NCBI RefSeq assembly: GCF_029024925.1
Contig: NZ_CP118962.1
Span: forward strand, 2,326,001-2,390,000
Length of the DNA stretch: 64,000 nt
From: Enterococcus faecalis
GTDB taxonomy: Bacteria; Bacillota; Bacilli; Lactobacillales; Enterococcaceae
Direction of reading: 5' to 3'
Shown here piece by piece: positions 27,118-36,686 of this stretch. Under the pieces are notes generated by a model. The model saw nothing but the letters and a program-made list of their open reading frames with translations, was not told the DNA's origin and did not search any database. Each line of letters starts with the position of its first letter. The stretch's first letter is position 1. The position numbers and the translations under genes were made by a program.

Positions 27118-28308
27118 CTAAAGATAGTTGTTTTTTTGTTCTTCTTGCTTCCGAATATAAAGTACGAACAAGACAGCAATTAACACGATAAAACCACCAA
27201 AAATCGGTGTATATGTTACTGATAAATGATCTGTGACCACCCCACCTGTCATTGAGCCAACGGTAATCCCAATATTAAAGGCTGCAATATTAAAAGCTGA
27301 GGCCAAAGTGATATCTTCTGGAACATACTTTTCCGCTAATTCTACAACATATAGTTGTAAACCAGGTACATTCATAAAGGCAAATAGACCCAACATCAAA
27401 CTTGCTAATAAGCCTAGAAGACTGTTATCCATTAAAACAGTAATAAATAAAAAGACTAAGGACAGAATTAATAAGCTAAACATTTTTACTAACGAATCTA
27501 AAGGTTTTTTATTTGCCCAGTGACCACCTACTGTATTGCCAATTGCGACCATTACGCCATAAACAACTAAAATAATCACTACCGCGTTGGCTGAAAAGCC
27601 TAAATTTTCCAATAACGGTGACAAGTACGTATATGCAGCAAACGTTCCACCATAACCAAAAGCAGTAATTAGAAAAGAGAAAACGAGGGGTTTGTTCGTA
27701 AAAATCCGCGTGATTCCTTTTAAGTCAACCTTCCCTGGTATCGGTAAATTTTTGGGAACTAAAAAATAACTAGCAATCAGTCCCACCAAGCCAATACTGG
27801 CTATAAAAAGAAAGGACATATGCCAAGCTGTTTGTTGCCCAATAAACGTCCCTAAAGGTACACCAGTCACTGTTGCAACCGTTAAGCCCGTAAACATAAT
27901 AGCAATGGCGCTGGCACGACGTGATGGCGGCACAACATCTGCGGCAATGACAGTCGAAACAGACATGAAAATGCCATGCGCCAATGCAGAAAGTATCCGC
28001 CCTACCAATAAAATAATAAACGTTGGCGCAAACGCAGCAATTAAATTCCCACTAATGAAAAGAAGCATAATCCCCAGCATTAATGAGCGACGATTCCATT
28101 TTCCTGTCAAAATTGTTAATAACGGCGCCCCAATCGTCACACCTAAAGCGTACAAAGAAACAGTCAAACCTGCTTGGGAAAGACTAATATGAAAACTTTT
28201 AACAATCATTGGTAATAAACCCACACTAATAAATTCTGTTGAACCGATTGCGAAAGCATTGATAGCTAATGCAAAGAGCGTTAAATTTGGTGAAATTTTC
28301 TTTTCCAT
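27118..28308 (-). CDS. MFS transporter, DHA1/AraJ-like
   Basis: A 396-residue major facilitator with 12 predicted helices and the motif FAIGSTEFISVGLLPMI near the N-terminus, as in YttB/AraJ-like efflux carriers. Start: ATG at 28308 with AGGAGGA upstream. It is divergent from an HxlR regulator across 144 bases, which suggests that regulator controls it. Substrate unknown. Confidence 0.88.
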   Translation of the reverse strand: MEKKISPNLTLFALAINAFAIGSTEFISVGLLPMIVKSFHISLSQAGLTVSLYALGVTIGAPLLTILTGKWNRRSLMLGIMLLFISGNLIAAFAPTFIILLVGRILSALAHGIFMSVSTVIAADVVPPSRRASAIAIMFTGLTVATVTGVPLGTFIGQQTAWHMSFLFIASIGLVGLIASYFLVPKNLPIPGKVDLKGITRIFTNKPLVFSFLITAFGYGGTFAAYTYLSPLLENLGFSANAVVIILVVYGVMVAIGNTVGGHWANKKPLDSLVKMFSLLILSLVFLFITVLMDNSLLGLLASLMLGLFAFMNVPGLQLYVVELAEKYVPEDITLASAFNIAAFNIGITVGSMTGGVVTDHLSVTYTPIFGGFIVLIAVLFVLYIRKQEEQKNNYL

Positions 28309-28370
28309 TCTCTTCCTCCTAAAAAACATTTGAATTTCAACAAAAATTACTATATACTAAGATTGAAATT

Positions 28371-28404
28371 TTGATAAGTACCTACTTTTTTGTATCATAG
28401 GTAC
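28371..28404 (+). promoter_or_regulatory. Promoter and inverted repeat between the MFS gene and hxlR
   Basis: A possible hxlR promoter (TTGATA 28371-28376, 16 bases, TATCAT 28393-28398) overlaps an inverted repeat GTACCTA-N13-TAGGTAC (28378-28404). HxlR-type regulators often bind such repeats in the divergent spacer. Confidence 0.5.
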
Positions 28405-28452
28405 CTTTTAGTAACTTTTGGTTATTATCAACCTATTAAGGAGGAATGTTTT

Positions 28453-28809
28453 TTGGAAACTCGTACATATGCGATTGGTGTCGAAGCAACGATGGATGTT
28501 ATTGGCGGTAAATGGAAACCAATTATTCTGTGTAATTTACGGCACGGCGCCATGCGCCCCAGCGATTTAAAACGCGGTATTACTGGCATTAGTCAAAAAA
28601 TGCTGACACAACAATTACGGGAACTCGAAGAAGACAACATTATCGAGCGGAAAGTTTACAACCAAGTTCCACCAAAAGTCGAATATTATTTAAGCGATTA
28701 TGGTCAAAGCCTCTCTGCTGTCTTAGATAACTTATGTAATTGGGGAGAATCCCACGTGGCTCATTTGCAAGAACAAGGCCAAGAAATTTATTTAAAATGT
28801 GAAGACTAG
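28453..28809 (+). CDS. HxlR-family winged-helix transcriptional regulator
   Basis: A 118-residue regulator: DVIGGKWKPIILCNLRHGAMRPSDLKRGI...ISQKMLTQQLRELEEDNIIERK is the HxlR DNA-binding signature. I choose the TTG at 28453, which has AAGGAGG eight bases upstream; the ATG just before it is out of frame. Length and the N-terminus METRTYAIGVEATMDVI fit the family. Members respond to electrophiles or redox signals, and typically control the divergent gene, here the MFS exporter. Confidence 0.87.
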   Translation: METRTYAIGVEATMDVIGGKWKPIILCNLRHGAMRPSDLKRGITGISQKMLTQQLRELEEDNIIERKVYNQVPPKVEYYLSDYGQSLSAVLDNLCNWGESHVAHLQEQGQEIYLKCED

Positions 28810-28857
28810 TGAATAAAACGTTTATAAACTATATCAAAAAAGAGCTTTAAGCTATTT

Positions 28858-28901
28858 AAGAGCCTGGGGAAAAATCTAAAATGATTTTTCCCCAGGCTCT
28901 T
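28858..28901. terminator. Hairpin between hxlR and thiD
   Basis: A perfect 19-base stem (28858-28876 and 28883-28901) with a six-base loop. T-tracts are short on both strands, but the convergent gene arrangement supports a shared terminator. Confidence 0.65.
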
Positions 28902-28902
28902 C

Positions 28903-29733
28903 TTATGCTTTAATAACTTGAATATCTTGCGTTAATTGGGCCCAATGATTAGTGGGTCCGTGGCCATGTCCAACAGAAATTGCTTGGCTAATGGCCCCTT
29001 GTATAAACTGTTTGCCAATCACAATCGCCGCTTCTAACGGCGTACCTTTTGCTAATTCGGCTGCGATACACGCTGAAAAAGTATCTCCTGTTCCATGAGT
29101 ATTTTTCGTTACAATTCGTGGTGCACTTAGCCAAAAGCTCGAACCGTCTTCCATTAACACATAATCAGCCGCTTGTTGATTTGTGCTATGTCCGCCTTTC
29201 ATAATAATATTTTTTGTGCCCAATTGCTGTAATTTTTTTGCTGCGGTCTGCATTTCTTGTTCTGTCTTGATGGTCGTCTCTAGTAAAACTTCCGCTTCTG
29301 GTAAATTAGGTGTCACGACCGTTGCTAATGGCAACAGTTGCTCTTTAATCGTTTGAACTGCCTCGGCTTCTAACAAATGATGTCCACCTTTAGCCACCAT
29401 TACAGGATCGACAATCAACGGACCAAAATCAACTTTCTGCAAATTGCGAACAACAGCTTCGACACGCTCACTATCTGCTAACATCCCCGTTTTCGCTGCC
29501 CCAATTTTAAAATCATCCGCCAGTGATTGGAATTGTGCATCAATAAATGAACTAGGAATCGGTAAGCTATCTTGCACGCCATACGTATTTTGTGCCGTCA
29601 ATGCAATGACAATATTTAAGCCAAATGCCTGCCGTGCTTGAAATGTTTTTAAATCTGCTTGCATGCCAGCTCCCCCACCAGAATCAGAACCAGCAATCGT
29701 GACTACTTGTGGGGTCAAATTATATTCGGTCAT
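28903..29733 (-). CDS. thiD: ThiD, HMP/HMP-phosphate kinase
   Basis: A 276-residue ribokinase-fold enzyme that converts hydroxymethylpyrimidine to its diphosphate. Visible: [19 protein letters not shown] near the N-terminus and the C-terminal anion-hole motif [11 protein letters not shown]. It overlaps thiE by four bases (ATGA) and is last in the thiW-thiM-thiE-thiD operon. Confidence 0.95.
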   Translation of the reverse strand: MTEYNLTPQVVTIAGSDSGGGAGMQADLKTFQARQAFGLNIVIALTAQNTYGVQDSLPIPSSFIDAQFQSLADDFKIGAAKTGMLADSERVEAVVRNLQKVDFGPLIVDPVMVAKGGHHLLEAEAVQTIKEQLLPLATVVTPNLPEAEVLLETTIKTEQEMQTAAKKLQQLGTKNIIMKGGHSTNQQAADYVLMEDGSSFWLSAPRIVTKNTHGTGDTFSACIAAELAKGTPLEAAIVIGKQFIQGAISQAISVGHGHGPTNHWAQLTQDIQVIKA

Positions 29734-30365
29734 TTTCTCGCCTCCAACATTCGCTCCGTTACACGCATCAACCCTTGAACTTTCTCGGTTATCTGTTCAG
29801 CCAGCATAATTTCACTGACCAGTGAAACACCAGCCACTCCCGTTCCCATAAGTTGTTCTATATTTTCTTCTTTGATCCCACCAATCGCCACAACAGGAAT
29901 CGTGACTGCTGCAGCAATTTCAGAAAGTGTCTGCAAAGAAGTTAACGGACTGTCCTTAGTCATTGTGGGGAAAATTGCGCCCACGCCTAAATAATCGACG
30001 CCCTCGTTTTCCGCTTCAACTCCTCGTGCCACCGTTTTGGCTGAAACACCTACGATTTTTGTGGACCCAACCAGTTTTCGCACAAGAGCAACCGGTAATT
30101 CATCATCCCCTATATGCACACCTGCCGCATCCACTGCCAAGCAAATATCGACACGATCATTAATAATCAACGGAATCTGATACGCATCTGTTACCGCTTT
30201 AACTTTCACTGCTAATTCGTAAAAGCGCCGTGTTGACACTTCCTTTTCGCGCAGTTGGACCAATGTCACTCCACTGCGACAAGCAGTTTCAATTCGGTTT
30301 AAAAATTCAGTATCACTAAAATCATACCGACCTGTCACCAAATAAACTTTCAATTGCTCTCTCAT
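29730..30365 (-). CDS. thiE: ThiE, thiamine-phosphate synthase
   Basis: A 211-residue TIM-barrel enzyme that joins HMP-PP and thiazole phosphate. Motifs: [34 protein letters not shown], and [14 protein letters not shown], followed by VVAIGGI. It is coupled by four-base overlaps to thiM and thiD. Confidence 0.95.
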   Translation of the reverse strand: MREQLKVYLVTGRYDFSDTEFLNRIETACRSGVTLVQLREKEVSTRRFYELAVKVKAVTDAYQIPLIINDRVDICLAVDAAGVHIGDDELPVALVRKLVGSTKIVGVSAKTVARGVEAENEGVDYLGVGAIFPTMTKDSPLTSLQTLSEIAAAVTIPVVAIGGIKEENIEQLMGTGVAGVSLVSEIMLAEQITEKVQGLMRVTERMLEARK

Positions 30366-31180
30366 AGCACTCGTCCTTTCACCGCCTCAAACCAATCCTT
30401 CTCCTTCATTAAAAGAGATAACTGATTTAACGTATTTTGGCGAAAATCGGCCAGCCCTTGGCTCTTAGTCTTGGCTTTTTCTCCGCAAAGATTAAAATAG
30501 CTCACTGCGGCTACTGCCGCAGTCATTGGCGCGTTGCCTTCACCTAATAAAGCGGCAACTAATGCGCCGACTAAATCGCCCGTGCCAGTGAAACAATCCA
30601 ACTCAGGCACGCCATTTTGTAAGACAATCACTTGCTCTTGGTTAACCAAAACATCTTGAATCCCTGTTGCTAAAAATACCGTCTGGGGAAACTTTTGCGT
30701 TTGTTGACGTAAAGCCTGAATCAGTTCCTCAATTGCTTCTTCACTTTGATCCAAAGGGCTGCCATCCACTCCTCTGCCATGACTCACCAACTGGCAAAAA
30801 GTCCGCATTTCTGAAAGATTTCCTTTCACAACGGTTGGCTGATTGTGCACCAGCTTTTCCCCGACTTCATTTCGAATATCACTGGCGCCATAACCGACTA
30901 AATCGACTACGGTCAGTTTATTCACTTGCCGAGCATAATCACTAGCTGCTAACAAGCTTTGCTCTCGTTCTTGTGATAAATGGCCTAAATTCAAAACCAA
31001 AGCACTGGTTTGCTGAAACAACTGCGGAAATTCCCGGGGATCATCTGCCATAATGGGCTTAGCATCAATATAAAGTAATGCATTCGCCATAGACTCACAC
31101 GTAATTTCATTCGTAATGCACTGAATTAATGGTGCCGTTGTCAGTGGAAAAATCGTTTCAAACTTAACGCTTGTTTTCAT
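30362..31180 (-). CDS. thiM: ThiM, hydroxyethylthiazole kinase
   Basis: A 272-residue kinase for salvage of the thiazole half of thiamine. Motifs: [22 protein letters not shown] at the N-terminus, [18 protein letters not shown], and [15 protein letters not shown]. Start: ATG at 31180 with AGGAGGG; it overlaps the thiW-like gene by 17 bases. Confidence 0.95.
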   Translation of the reverse strand: MKTSVKFETIFPLTTAPLIQCITNEITCESMANALLYIDAKPIMADDPREFPQLFQQTSALVLNLGHLSQEREQSLLAASDYARQVNKLTVVDLVGYGASDIRNEVGEKLVHNQPTVVKGNLSEMRTFCQLVSHGRGVDGSPLDQSEEAIEELIQALRQQTQKFPQTVFLATGIQDVLVNQEQVIVLQNGVPELDCFTGTGDLVGALVAALLGEGNAPMTAAVAAVSYFNLCGEKAKTKSQGLADFRQNTLNQLSLLMKEKDWFEAVKGRVL

Positions 31181-31694
31181 AAAAGTACCCTCCTAAAAAT
31201 AATTCCTGTGTTTGTTTAAATACCCGAGTTTCTTTCAGTTTTACTAAGACAAGCCAAGCAATCACTGAACCAATCAGTGTGGCACCAATAAATCGTGGTG
31301 TATAAATGAACCAATAAAAATTCTGCTTACTGCCAGTAAACCAAACCATTACAGGATAGGACAATAACGAGCCAATGATGCCTGTCCCAAAAATTTCCCC
31401 TAGCATCGACCAGCCTAATTTTTGTCCCCATTGATAAAATAAACCAGCAAAAAACGCGCCAAAAACGGCACCTGTTAACGCTAATGGCGGAATACCTAAG
31501 AATGTCATACGGATTAAGCCGCAGACAAGTGCCATGAGCGTTCCGTAAAGAGGACCTAATAAAACTCCGGCAATAATGTTCATGACACTGGACATAGGGG
31601 CCATTCCCTCAATTCGCATTAACGGCGATAATACAACGTCCATCGCAATCATTAAAGCCAGTAACGTAACTCTGTGGATTCGATTTTTTTCCAC
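31164..31694 (-). CDS. thiW: ThiW-like ECF S component, probable thiazole transporter
   Basis: A 176-residue membrane protein with about five helices (ALMIAMDVVLSPLMRIEGMAPMSSVMN; YWFIYTPRFIGATLIGS). The ThiW family is always linked to thiM and TPP riboswitches and is proposed to bind hydroxyethylthiazole, using the shared ECF energy module, which is not in this window. Start: GTG at 31694, preceded by AAAGGAG; a longer frame would run back into the terminator. Confidence 0.88.
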   Translation of the reverse strand: MEKNRIHRVTLLALMIAMDVVLSPLMRIEGMAPMSSVMNIIAGVLLGPLYGTLMALVCGLIRMTFLGIPPLALTGAVFGAFFAGLFYQWGQKLGWSMLGEIFGTGIIGSLLSYPVMVWFTGSKQNFYWFIYTPRFIGATLIGSVIAWLVLVKLKETRVFKQTQELFLGGYFYENKR

Positions 31695-31737
31695 GTAAAA
31701 AAACTCCTTTCTGCGAGAAGCAAAAGGAGGCGCGACT

Positions 31738-31780
31738 GAAAAAGACAGAAAAACCCAACCACAAATAAACGTAGTTGGGT
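31738..31780 (-). terminator. Riboswitch-controlled terminator before thiW
   Basis: A hairpin (ACCCAAC 31753-31759 against GTTGGGT 31774-31780, extended by weaker pairs) is followed on the minus strand by TTTTTCTGTCTTTTT. It is placed between the TPP aptamer and thiW. Confidence 0.82.
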
Positions 31781-31802
31781 GCAATAATCGGTCAAAATTT
31801 CA

Positions 31803-31876
31803 AGACATTTCCCTGCGCCAGTCCTAACTGTTTCAGGTTCCATGGGTATAATCTCAGCTAATAGCACCCCAAATGT
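31803..31876 (-). ncRNA. TPP riboswitch aptamer (THI element) of thiW-thiM-thiE-thiD
   Basis: On the minus strand: GGGGTGC, GCTGAGAT, ACCC, GGAACCTGAAACAGTTAGG and GCGCAGGGAA in order. It differs from the ykoE copy in P3 but keeps all ligand-binding segments. Confidence 0.96.
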
Positions 31877-31957
31877 TTCTCTTCAATTGGCTTTAGTATA
31901 GCATAGTTTTTTGGAAGCGACTACTAAAATTGCCAAAGAGTTTTCCCACAAAAACAG

Positions 31958-32006
31958 AAAAAACGTCATGCCCAAAAAGTTCGATTTTTTGGGCATGACG
32001 TTTTTC
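31958..32006 (-). terminator. Terminator of dnaX-ebfC
   Basis: A stem of about 20 bases (left arm ending 31979, right arm 31985-32006) built on AACGTCATGCCCAAAAA, with A/T runs on both sides. Confidence 0.85.
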
Positions 32007-32028
32007 ATACTTTCGTTTGTCTTATTTT

Positions 32029-32343
32029 TTAGAATCCTGGCATTCCTTTGGTGTATTTACCTAAAGTTGCTTCGGTTTCTTTTTCAATTTTTACTAACGC
32101 ATCGTTGACAGCCATAATGACTAAATCTTGTAACATATCAACGTCTTCAGGATCAACCACGTCTTCTTTAATGGTCAAATCTTTCATTGTGCGATCACCA
32201 GTAAAGGTCGCTGTCACAAGTTGATTGGTTGCCTCACCGATAAATTCTTTTTCATTTAGCGCTTCTTGCGCTTTGGCCATTTCTTTTTGCATTTTTTGTA
32301 CTTGTTTCATCATGCCTTGCATGTTGCCCATTCCTCGCATCAT
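32029..32343 (-). CDS. ebfC: EbfC/YbaB, nucleoid-associated DNA-binding protein
   Basis: A 103- or 104-residue YbaB/EbfC-family protein with a methionine-rich N-terminus ([21 protein letters not shown]) and the core [15 protein letters not shown]. Two adjacent ATGs (32343, 32340) are possible; GAGGAATT spacing favours the second. It follows dnaX by 20 bases as in most bacteria, but recR does not follow it here. Confidence 0.93.
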   Translation of the reverse strand: MMRGMGNMQGMMKQVQKMQKEMAKAQEALNEKEFIGEATNQLVTATFTGDRTMKDLTIKEDVVDPEDVDMLQDLVIMAVNDALVKIEKETEATLGKYTKGMPGF

Positions 32344-32363
32344 AATTCCTCGACTCCTTCATA

Positions 32364-34124
32364 TTAATCATCTAGTACTTCGACAAGCTCTTCACCAAAC
32401 ATAGCGATTGCTTCATCTACTACTGGATTTTCTTGTGAATGTTCATTTGTTACAGGCGGTTCGTCCGCTAGACGAGCCATTTCATTTTCAGGTTCAGAAT
32501 GATTCAAACTGCCCTGATTTTGGTTAATAAAACTTTGTCTTAGTTTTGGCCAGCTTTCTCTAGTAATGCAGACCATCTCTGGTGTATAGTCCATCAAACG
32601 GCTTAAATTATTATTGAAAGCTAACTGCATCTCTTCATCGTCTGTTGCACGAGCACAAACAATCTCATAGTCAAATGCCACCACGATGCCCTTAGGACTC
32701 GCTGCGACAGGTTCACTAGCCTTTAGCATCGCTCGTTGAGTCACAGATAATGTTTGCAGTAAGTCTTCCCAGACATTTTTCACATTCATTAAATGTGTTC
32801 TAGTCGCTTCGTTTAAGACTTGATATACCCGTTCTGTGGGTACACGGAACGAACTTTTTGGCGCTTGTGGTCGTGCTTGTTGACGTGGCGCATCTGCTTC
32901 TTTAGCAGCTACACCGTGTTTCTTTAATTCAGCCAGTTCTTTCTTCAGTTGCCCGATTTGATTTTGTAAATCTGCTAATTCTGGATTTCCCTCTGCACTA
33001 CCATCTTGATTAGCTGTTTCTGGCGTGTTGTGTTTATTGGGTTGCACCGTTTTAGCTAATTTGACAGTGGCTACTTCCAGATAGATATTCGCATTGTTGG
33101 TAAAGCGGATCTCATTTTGTGTGTCACTTAAAATTTGGATTAGTTGGTAGATTTTTTCAGCAGGTGTTTGTGTAGCTAGTTCCTTAAATGCTTCTGTCAA
33201 AGTTCCTGCTTTTTCTGCTAATAACTTCGGTGCTTGCTGATACATCAGTAAATCTCGACAATATAATAACAAATCTTCTAAGAAACGGCGCGCTTCTTTG
33301 CCTTCGCCTAAAATACTTTCCAAGCCTTCTAATGCTCGTTCAACATCACCGGCGACACAACACTGAATATAATGATCCATCATTTCATAGGTTAGGCTGC
33401 CTGTCACTTGCATTGCATCTTCCAGTGTTACTTTTTCATCACTAAATGAAATCGTTTGATCCAAGATACTCAAGGCATCTCGCATCCCACCTTCCGCAGC
33501 ACGCCCAATCACATAAAGGGCTTGTTCCTCATAATCGAGAGCCATTTCCTGCATGATATGGGCCATATGATCGACGATATCTTGCGTACTAATTCGCTTA
33601 AAATCAAAGCGTTGCGTCCGTGAGATAATCGTTAACGGAATCTTGTGTGGTTCAGTCGTTGCTAAGATAAAAATAACATTTTGTGGTGGTTCTTCCAAGG
33701 TTTTTAAAAGTGCATTGAACGCGCCAGTTGATAGCATATGAACTTCATCAATAATATAAACTTTGTACTCTGCTTGTGTCGGTGCATACTTTGCTTTATC
33801 ACGAATATCACGGATTTCTTCCACGCCATTATTACTCGCCGCATCAATTTCAATGACATCATTTAAACGACCTTCCGTAATGGCTACACAGGTTTCACAA
33901 ACATTACAAGGTTCACCATCTTGACTATGTTTACAGTTAATCGCTTTAGCAAAAATTTTTGCGGCACTGGTTTTACCTGTACCACGAGGGCCAGTAAATA
34001 AATAGGCATGAGATGTTTTCTTTTGCACTATCGCATTTTTCAGTGTCTGAGTAATTGCTTTTTGTCCTACTACGTCATCGAAACGTTGTGAACGCCAGAC
34101 CCGATAAAGTGCTTGATAAGCCAT
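32364..34124 (-). CDS. dnaX: DnaX, DNA polymerase III tau/gamma subunit
   Basis: A 586-residue clamp-loader ATPase. Walker A GPRGTGKTS (about residues 45-53), a zinc finger (CKHSQDGEPCNVCETC), DEVHMLS, the SRC-equivalent SRTQRFDF, and a charged linker with a coiled coil (LADLQNQIGQLKKELAELKK). The C-terminal third binds the polymerase in tau. I see no clear slippage heptamer for a shorter gamma form. A TATAAT at 34157-34162 is a candidate -10. Confidence 0.96.
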   Translation of the reverse strand: MAYQALYRVWRSQRFDDVVGQKAITQTLKNAIVQKKTSHAYLFTGPRGTGKTSAAKIFAKAINCKHSQDGEPCNVCETCVAITEGRLNDVIEIDAASNNGVEEIRDIRDKAKYAPTQAEYKVYIIDEVHMLSTGAFNALLKTLEEPPQNVIFILATTEPHKIPLTIISRTQRFDFKRISTQDIVDHMAHIMQEMALDYEEQALYVIGRAAEGGMRDALSILDQTISFSDEKVTLEDAMQVTGSLTYEMMDHYIQCCVAGDVERALEGLESILGEGKEARRFLEDLLLYCRDLLMYQQAPKLLAEKAGTLTEAFKELATQTPAEKIYQLIQILSDTQNEIRFTNNANIYLEVATVKLAKTVQPNKHNTPETANQDGSAEGNPELADLQNQIGQLKKELAELKKHGVAAKEADAPRQQARPQAPKSSFRVPTERVYQVLNEATRTHLMNVKNVWEDLLQTLSVTQRAMLKASEPVAASPKGIVVAFDYEIVCARATDDEEMQLAFNNNLSRLMDYTPEMVCITRESWPKLRQSFINQNQGSLNHSEPENEMARLADEPPVTNEHSQENPVVDEAIAMFGEELVEVLDD

Positions 34125-34195
34125 TTTTTACCCTCCCTTATTTTTCATTCTTATCTATTATACGTGATTTTTAGTCATTCGGCATCTTTTTTCTT

Positions 34196-35410
34196 TTAAT
34201 GAGTCACTGGCGCAACCATTGCTAAAAAAGCCGCTTTTCCTTCACTTGTTTCTGCAAACGCACTGGCTTCTTTTAATCGCTGTTGATACGCTGAAGCGAT
34301 AGTTTCAAGTGCCTGCGTTTTCTGGTTGTTCCAAGTCGTTAAACCTTGGACTTCTGCTAACGTTAACGAAGGCTTTGCTTGAGGTCGACTAAAAATTAAG
34401 TCCATGACATATAAAAGTTCTTTTCGTCGGGCAACGATTTGTATCTCATCCGTTGGCAGTTTTAGCATTTGCCATTGCTCAAAAATATCATTTGCGGCTT
34501 GGGCAACTTCTAACGCATTCGGTCCCTCTAGGCGAAATGTCGCAACTGGCCAATTCACCATTCCTGCGTTGATTAAAGGATAGTTAGCTAACTCAACATA
34601 TTCTGAAATGCTCGCTTCGGCTAATGGAAATTGTTGCAAACCCGTTTGATAATAGACATGCTCATTTTGTTCAAAGTCAGCATCAATCCCAGCAAAATAA
34701 TGAGGAAAGACCTCAACAATTTTCAACAATTGCTGAAAAGTCTTAATTGAACGTTTCGCTGCCTGATGTTTTTCAAACGCAATCACACCTTGTTGCTGAT
34801 ATTGTGCCTGTTTTACAAAGGAAAACCCCCAGCTTTCGCCATCTAAGTTCATTCGAATCACTCGATGGTTCGTAGTCGCAGGAAATTGCTGACTTCCCTG
34901 GTAGCCTTCTGTTGCCATGCACCATTCACAGCGGGGATAGCTTTGTGCAGAGAGCGTTGCTTTTGGCGCCTCACTGTGGACCTTATTTGCTAAAAAATCA
35001 CCATAGACTGTTGAAAAAACAACAGGTTCTTCCTGTTCAATGACCGTACCGTTTTTTTGACAAAGTTGGTAAAAATACTCGGTAGCCTCTTGTGGCTCTT
35101 TGGCATAATGTTGTGCAAAAAAAGCATTAACCACAGAAGGTGGCGGTGTCAACAAATCCATCAATTGCACCATGAACTGTTCTTTTTGTTGCTCTGTTTT
35201 TACAAGTTGGTTGGCACTCGCAATTTGACACAATTGTTCCGCCAAATCAGCGGCGGGTGTTGCCACAGGCCGTATGTCTACTTCGCCTAATTCTTGTTCA
35301 CCAATCATTGATAATAAACGGTTCTGAAGATATAAGCGATCCAACTCCATCCAACCACCTGCTTGAATAGCAAGTGTGGTAAAATCGGCAATCATTTGAC
35401 TCGTGGTCAT
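34196..35410 (-). CDS. Degenerate GalT-2-type hexose-1-phosphate uridylyltransferase homologue
   Basis: A 404-residue relative of Firmicutes galactose-1-phosphate uridylyltransferase (usually about 490 residues). The matching parts are clear: PRCEWCMATEGYQGSQQFPA, NHRVIRMNL, WGFSFVKQAQY, FPHYFAGIDADF. However, the family signature DLPIVGGS-x-x-SHxHxQGG is replaced by DADFEQNEHVYYQTG, so the His-x-His pair is gone, and the later HNTITP region is also missing. Uridylyltransferase activity is therefore doubtful. Start: ATG at 35410, preceded by AGGAGG, 16 bases after galE. It may be a decaying gene or have a new role. Confidence 0.75.
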   Translation of the reverse strand: MTTSQMIADFTTLAIQAGGWMELDRLYLQNRLLSMIGEQELGEVDIRPVATPAADLAEQLCQIASANQLVKTEQQKEQFMVQLMDLLTPPPSVVNAFFAQHYAKEPQEATEYFYQLCQKNGTVIEQEEPVVFSTVYGDFLANKVHSEAPKATLSAQSYPRCEWCMATEGYQGSQQFPATTNHRVIRMNLDGESWGFSFVKQAQYQQQGVIAFEKHQAAKRSIKTFQQLLKIVEVFPHYFAGIDADFEQNEHVYYQTGLQQFPLAEASISEYVELANYPLINAGMVNWPVATFRLEGPNALEVAQAANDIFEQWQMLKLPTDEIQIVARRKELLYVMDLIFSRPQAKPSLTLAEVQGLTTWNNQKTQALETIASAYQQRLKEASAFAETSEGKAAFLAMVAPVTH

Positions 35411-35426
35411 CGATTCATTCCTCCTA

Positions 35427-36419
35427 TTACTTTTCTTGATATCCATGTGGATGAGCTTGGTGCCATTGCCAAGCGGTGGCGATAATGTCCTTGACCTCAG
35501 TTACTTCTGGTTGCCAGCCTAAAACTCGTTTGGCTTTTTCACTAGAAGCAATTAACGTACTAGGATCCCCTGCTCGGCGTGGCGCGATTGTTGCAGGAAT
35601 TTCTTGGCCTGTCACTTCGCGAGCAGCATCTAACATTTCTTTAACAGAATAGCCGTTGTTGCTTCCCAGGTTAAAGACGTCACTTTCGCCGCCATTTTTC
35701 AAGTATTCTAAAGCCAAAATATGTGCTGCAATCAAGTCTTCAATGTAAACATAATCTCGAATGCACGTGCCATCTGGTGTATCATAATCATCCCCAAAAA
35801 TACTTAGCTCTGCTCGTTGGCCTAATGCCACTTGTAAAATAATTGGCACAATATGCGTTTCTGGCGTGTGATCCTCACCAATTGAGGCATCTTTTTTTGC
35901 TCCTGCAACATTAAAATAACGCAAAGCAACATATTTCATTTCATAAGCGTTGTCGCACCATTTCATGATTTTTTCCATCATTAATTTACTTTCCCCATAC
36001 GGATTTTTAGGATTCGTTGGGGTTTCTTCTGTAATAGGCATTGCTTTTGGTTCGCCATAAGTGGCCGCTGTGGAAGAAAAAACAATGTGTTTCACCCCGA
36101 ATTCTTGCATGACTTCCAACGCAATTTGAGTGCCGTGAACATTGTTATTGAAATACATTAACGGTTTCTCCACGGATTCTCCTACTAAAGAATTGGCCGC
36201 AAAGTGCAACACCCCTTCAATTGATTCCTTTTCAAAGACGCTACGTAAAAAAGCTTTATCACGAATATCGCCTTCATAGAAAGTCGCTTGTTCATGAACT
36301 GCTGAACGATGTCCCGTTAATAAATTATCAACAACAATAACGGCATATCCTTTTGAAATTAATTGATCGACGGCATGTGAGCCAATGTAGCCTGCGCCAC
36401 CTAATACTAAAATAGACAT
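35427..36419 (-). CDS. galE: GalE, UDP-glucose 4-epimerase
   Basis: A 330-residue short-chain dehydrogenase-type epimerase. NAD-binding GGAGYIGSH at the N-terminus, catalytic SSTAATYG and YGESK (the YxxxK motif), and RYFNVAGA are present. It interconverts UDP-glucose and UDP-galactose for surface polysaccharides or galactose use. It is paired with the degenerate galT, without galK nearby, so the pair is not a standard Leloir operon. Confidence 0.96.
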   Translation of the reverse strand: MSILVLGGAGYIGSHAVDQLISKGYAVIVVDNLLTGHRSAVHEQATFYEGDIRDKAFLRSVFEKESIEGVLHFAANSLVGESVEKPLMYFNNNVHGTQIALEVMQEFGVKHIVFSSTAATYGEPKAMPITEETPTNPKNPYGESKLMMEKIMKWCDNAYEMKYVALRYFNVAGAKKDASIGEDHTPETHIVPIILQVALGQRAELSIFGDDYDTPDGTCIRDYVYIEDLIAAHILALEYLKNGGESDVFNLGSNNGYSVKEMLDAAREVTGQEIPATIAPRRAGDPSTLIASSEKAKRVLGWQPEVTEVKDIIATAWQWHQAHPHGYQEK

Positions 36420-36686
36420 AAATACGCTCCTTTTACTCCCTAATTTCTTTTTCTATTGTACCATTAAATAAGGTCTACTTCTGAATTATTTCATTTTGTA
36501 AACAGGATTTAATTTGGCCATTTCTCCTTATTCATTTTTCCTATAAAAATACAGAAAAGACTTGGTAAATTTTAACAAATCTCTAAATTAGTCGTAGAGT
36601 TTATGAAAAATCATTGTAACTATTGGATTTTTTTGCTTTTTTCCGTCATAATAGAAACAAATACAATTTGAAAGAAGGAATGAACG

